From NCBI GenBank assembly GCA_000940995.1, contig CP005974.1, positions 1,550,001-1,614,000 on the forward strand: a stretch of 64,000 nucleotides of DNA. The letters are read 5' to 3'. The notes below the pieces were generated by a model. The model was not told the origin of the DNA and made no database searches. It saw only the letters and a program-made list of their open reading frames with translations. Position 1 is the stretch's first letter. Every line of letters begins with the position of its first letter. The DNA is from Photobacterium gaetbulicola Gung47 (GTDB lineage Bacteria > Pseudomonadota > Gammaproteobacteria > Enterobacterales > Vibrionaceae). Of the stretch, positions 61,466-64,000 are shown piece by piece. The translations under genes and the position numbers were made by a program.

Positions 61466-62136
61466 CTGGCGGCCAGATAGCGCCGTGCCAAACCGGCAAA
61501 ATCGGCGGCCGGGCGATCGAGGAAGTCTTCCGAGATAAAAAAGTCGTAGCCGATCAGCTCGCGGTTGTAGTGCATCCGGTTGGCCAACATGGCTTGCAAG
61601 CCTTTGAGGGTATGCCCTGAGTGGGTGGTGTAGTGGTGATCGTCGAACATGATGTCTTCTATCTCGTAGGGCGGGTTATCGAGGCCTTTGTGGGCCATGA
61701 CGAGCAAGATCCGTTGGTCGATAAGCAACTTAGTGGCGACCCGGGGACATATTGACTCGATGAACTCCTCATAGTTCTTGAGACGGATCCCTACCCAGGG
61801 AACGGGCTGGTGCCAGCCGTCTCTGGCAATGCTGGCTTGGGCGATGCTGTCGATATTTTTCCAGCGCGCCAACCACCCCCCGTAATGGCTGTGGAATTGG
61901 ATATGCATAAAGGTCAGGGTAAATGACAGTTCTGGGCCTTGTGAGTACTTGTAGCCGACCAGCATCATGATACAGGCGCCAATCAGCAAGATGGCGACGA
62001 CGGGCGGGGCCACGGTGGGAAAGATCACACCAACGAGCGTGGCAACGACGAAGCCGACAATGCCTGCGATAAACAGGTTCGCCTGGTAGGGGGTAATACC
62101 GGTGGTGATGTAACGGGTCTTCAAACTGTCACGCAT
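61462..62136 (-). CDS. Two-TM membrane protein, DUF2982-like
   Basis: A 224-residue protein with two N-terminal membrane segments (about residues 20-42 and 44-64). A soluble domain follows: TLTFMHIQFHSHYGGWLARW, WHQPVPWVGIRLKNYEEFIE, LLVMAHKGLDNPPYEIED. I tentatively assign it to DUF2982, known mostly from vibrios and relatives, with no known function. It is single, convergent with uhpC, and 398 bases from the next plus-strand gene. Confidence 0.68.
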   Translation of the reverse strand: MRDSLKTRYITTGITPYQANLFIAGIVGFVVATLVGVIFPTVAPPVVAILLIGACIMMLVGYKYSQGPELSFTLTFMHIQFHSHYGGWLARWKNIDSIAQASIARDGWHQPVPWVGIRLKNYEEFIESICPRVATKLLIDQRILLVMAHKGLDNPPYEIEDIMFDDHHYTTHSGHTLKGLQAMLANRMHYNRELIGYDFFISEDFLDRPAADFAGLARRYLAAS

Positions 62137-62534
62137 AGTTAATACCGAGCCGTTTTGATCAACTTAAGTATTGTCGAAATGGCAAAAACGATCACCCAAG
62201 TTGTGATTTTATCATGAATAATGATTTATTAATTGCATATGGGTATTTATCCAGATGTTTGACGAAGATACAGAAATATCCCGGCATAATCTCATAACAT
62301 CTTTTTATTTAGAGCTTTTTTCTGCCAGTCAGAAATAGTCAAAAATGAGAGGTGGTCGCTTATTTTTGAGTATAATCATCTTTTGTTGAGGATGAAATAA
62401 CCGTTCGCTGGCATTTCTCTGACATCCTTGGTATAACACGCGCTTACTTTTTCCCGCTGGAACTATCGGTCTGATCGTTATGCAGGTTGATGGATGGTGG
62501 TGACTGAAAGTAGTGCAACGGAGTAGGAAATTTA
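62137..62534. other. Divergent intergenic region with a promoter for the H1-like gene
   Basis: These 398 AT-rich bases precede the H1-like gene. An extended -10 promoter is visible: -35 CTGGCA (62408-62413), 18-base spacer, TGG-TATAAC with the -10 at 62432-62437. Another TATAAT is at 62371-62376 without a good -35. No gene was seen. Confidence 0.5.
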
Positions 62535-62945
62535 ATGAGAATCTCTCACAAACGTAAAGTTCAGCTGAAACTACAAAAGCGTCTTAAGGGCCTAGTAGTT
62601 GAAGCAAAACCAGCAGCAGTGAAAGCTGTTGTGAAAAAAGCACCAACTGCAGAAACAGTAAAAGCTGCTCCAGCGGCAAAACCTGTTGTTGAAGAAAAGA
62701 AGCCAGTAGAAGCGGCAGCACCTGTTGCAGCTAAAGTGTCTTTGACTCCAAAACAGCAGCAAGTGCTGGATATTGTGGTTAAGAATGCTGAAGGTATCAA
62801 TCCGAAAGGTATTGGTCTTGAGGCTGGCCAGGAAGACAGCAAAGCGGCTTCTTGGGCGACTGGTGCGTTGAAAAAACTGACTGAAGAAGGTTTGGTTGAG
62901 CGCATCCAACTGGCAAGCAATAAAGTGCTATACAAAGCGCTTTAA
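62535..62945 (+). CDS. Small basic protein with histone-H1-like N-terminus and winged-helix C-terminus
   Basis: A 136-residue protein. Residues 1-20 are strongly basic (MRISHKRKVQLKLQKRLKG). Residues 21-66 are a Lys/Ala/Pro/Val-rich, probably disordered stretch (AVKAVVKKAPTAETVKAAP). Residues 69-136 look like a MarR-type winged helix (SLTPKQQQVLDIVVKNAEGI, ALKKLTEEGLVERIQ, NKVLYKAL). The combination suggests a nucleoid-associated or architectural DNA-binding protein; that is inference. The codon use is strongly biased to common codons, so it may be highly expressed. An extended -10 promoter lies upstream. No family name can be given with certainty. Confidence 0.75.
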   Translation: MRISHKRKVQLKLQKRLKGLVVEAKPAAVKAVVKKAPTAETVKAAPAAKPVVEEKKPVEAAAPVAAKVSLTPKQQQVLDIVVKNAEGINPKGIGLEAGQEDSKAASWATGALKKLTEEGLVERIQLASNKVLYKAL

Positions 62946-63245
62946 TTATTCCCATGCAATGAAGCGCGCTGTTTGATGCAGGGCGATTCGAGCAAGCTTT
63001 GGGTTTGCAGCCAGGCCCGTTCCTGATAACGTTCAGGGGCGGGTACTATCCCTCCCTATTTTATTTGGCAGCTACTGCCACCAGCCACACTTATGAGATT
63101 GTCTCAAAATTGCGTTAATGAGTAACTCAATGATAAACGTGTTGCATTCTCCTGTCGTAATGTCTCATCTCTGCTATAACTTATTATAAATAGACACCCA
63201 TCAGTAACGTCTTGGTTTCCAGGATGTGTGTGCGGAGGCGAGTTT
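62946..63245. other. Intergenic region with a hairpin and a candidate operator
   Basis: Three hundred bases separate the H1-like gene from the next. A hairpin (63016-63026 with 63033-63043, 11 pairs including two G-U) may end the upstream transcript. A perfect inverted repeat TGAGATTGTCTCA lies at 63094-63106. An extended -10 (TGC-TATAAC, -10 at 63175-63180) precedes the downstream gene. Confidence 0.5.
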
Positions 63246-63551
63246 ATGACAATGATAAGTGCTAGAGAGTTCTCCGATTGGTTACGCGTTCGTTTTGCTA
63301 ATGAAGATCAAGGCGTGAGTTTGACCCGGGAAGACATCAACCAGCTTACGGGGCGCCAGAGCTTTTCACTGGGATTTGTAAACGACATCCATTATGAACT
63401 CATGCAGCATGGTATGGCATTTGTCACTGATACGTCACGAGAGATTTTCTATTTGATCCCTGTGACCAACAAACCTTGGCGCGAGCAGTTGGAGCATCAA
63501 TACGAACGAGAGCTTTTCTGCAACGTGCTGCCATTGGACAAGTCTGGTTAA
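63246..63551 (+). CDS. Small protein of unknown function
   Basis: A 101-residue soluble protein. The start ATG 63246 has a perfect GGAGG seven bases upstream; the earlier in-frame codon at 63228 is rejected. The sequence has an acidic/aromatic pattern, with SAREFSDWLRVRFANEDQGV, SLGFVNDIHYELMQHGMAF and EIFYLIPVTNKPWREQLEHQ. It may form a small helix-strand domain. No cysteine pair, membrane segment or signal is present. I do not recognise the family. It is followed by a terminator and converges with aspC. Confidence 0.7.
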   Translation: MTMISAREFSDWLRVRFANEDQGVSLTREDINQLTGRQSFSLGFVNDIHYELMQHGMAFVTDTSREIFYLIPVTNKPWREQLEHQYERELFCNVLPLDKSG

Positions 63552-63573
63552 CCTATTTAGGTCTCAGCATAAA

Positions 63574-63597
63574 AAACGGGCGCAATCGCGCCCGTTT
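63574..63597. terminator. Hairpin terminator between the small protein gene and aspC
   Basis: AAACGGGCGC, loop AATC, GCGCCCGTTT. The A-run on the left gives a T-tract on the minus strand, so it fits aspC best and may act for both. Confidence 0.85.
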
Positions 63598-63620
63598 GTC
63601 GTTTTTGCCAAGTTAGGCGA

Positions 63621-64000
63621 TTAAAGTACCGCCGCGATACCTTTACACAGTGGCTGCATGTTTGCTTTGGTCATGCCGGCAACGCTGATACGGCCAGAGC
63701 CAACGATATAGATACCGAACTCGTCTTTCAGGCGGTTAACCTGCTCTTTGCTCAGGCCTGAGAAAGAAAACATACCGTTTTGACGTTCGATAAAGCTGAA
63801 ATCGGCCTCGACACCCAGATCTTTTAGGGTCTGCACAAACAGGGTACGCATTTCCTGAATGCGGTCACGCATGTCGGCGACTTCCACTTCCCATTCGGCG
63901 CGCAGGGCGGCGTCGTTCAAAATCTCGGTCACGATCGCCGCACCGTGCGCTGGTGGGTTAGAGTAGATCACGCGGGCAATACTCTTTACCTGGCTGAACG
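63621..64000 (-). CDS. aspC: Aspartate/aromatic aminotransferase AspC, C-terminal part (5' end outside window)
   Basis: The frame runs off the right edge, leaving about 126 C-terminal residues. IYSNPPAHGAAIV and the end GSGRISVAGMTKANMQPLCK match the AspC/TyrB family, PLP enzymes that move amino groups between aspartate or aromatic amino acids and 2-oxoglutarate. GSGRISVAG includes the arginine that binds the substrate carboxylate. In E. coli aspC also follows gloC. AspC versus TyrB-type specificity cannot be judged from this part. Confidence 0.92.
   Translation of the reverse strand, partial: FSQVKSIARVIYSNPPAHGAAIVTEILNDAALRAEWEVEVADMRDRIQEMRTLFVQTLKDLGVEADFSFIERQNGMFSFSGLSKEQVNRLKDEFGIYIVGSGRISVAGMTKANMQPLCKGIAAVL

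Overview
The window is chromosomal DNA from a marine gammaproteobacterium, most likely Vibrionaceae and probably a higher-GC Photobacterium relative. Gene families and order support this: CsiV next to mfd, a PlzB-type PilZ gene between mfd and lolCDE, lpoB-thiK-ycfP-ndh, and the MukFEB condensin instead of SMC. The genus is an inference from content and order, not a database result. No rRNA, tRNA, CRISPR array, transposase, integrase or phage gene was seen.

Left part (1-34.7 kb): conserved backbone that reads like two stretches of the E. coli map joined together. hinT(end)-lipoprotein-ycfL-lpoB-thiK-lipoprotein-ycfP-ndh is followed, on the minus strand, by an FKBP, a GNAT acetyltransferase, csiV, mfd and a PilZ gene, then plus-strand lolCDE. 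A DUF2062 gene diverges from comEC, and comEC leads into msbA-lpxK-ycaR-kdsB. After a DMT exporter and the cystine carrier tcyP (minus), elyC diverges from cmoM-mukF-mukE-mukB. Themes are outer-membrane biogenesis (lipoprotein export, LPS precursor and flipping, PBP activators), respiration (ndh with a perfect FNR box) and chromosome organisation.

Middle part (34.7-52.8 kb): an accessory metabolic block between mukB and ldtD, which are adjacent in E. coli. It carries a DUF4382-like lipoprotein, a Sel1-repeat protein, the TMAO respiration operon torE-torC-torA, a group II truncated haemoglobin whose stop codon lies in an 8-bp tandem repeat, and the L-lactate oxidation operon lutABC. It continues with two paralogous TSUP permeases, an aspartate/glutamate racemase, a HypT-like LysR regulator, a Dcu-type C4-dicarboxylate/aspartate carrier, and a marR-lysR pair. 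A strong Fur-box match sits in a 690-bp gap that holds no convincing gene.

Right part (52.8-64 kb): the backbone resumes with ldtD-mepK-gloC and ends in aspC (minus, cut by the window edge). A second block between gloC and aspC holds the complete hexose-phosphate uptake system in the order uhpT-uhpA-uhpB-uhpC. The uhpT promoter keeps the E. coli-like layout of a CRP site near -103 and a palindrome near -64. Three poorly known small genes follow: a two-TM DUF2982-like protein, a histone-H1-like basic winged-helix protein, and a 101-residue protein of unknown function.

Together the accessory genes suit a facultative anaerobe that switches among aerobic NADH oxidation, TMAO respiration, lactate oxidation, C4-dicarboxylate/aspartate exchange and scavenging of sugar phosphates.
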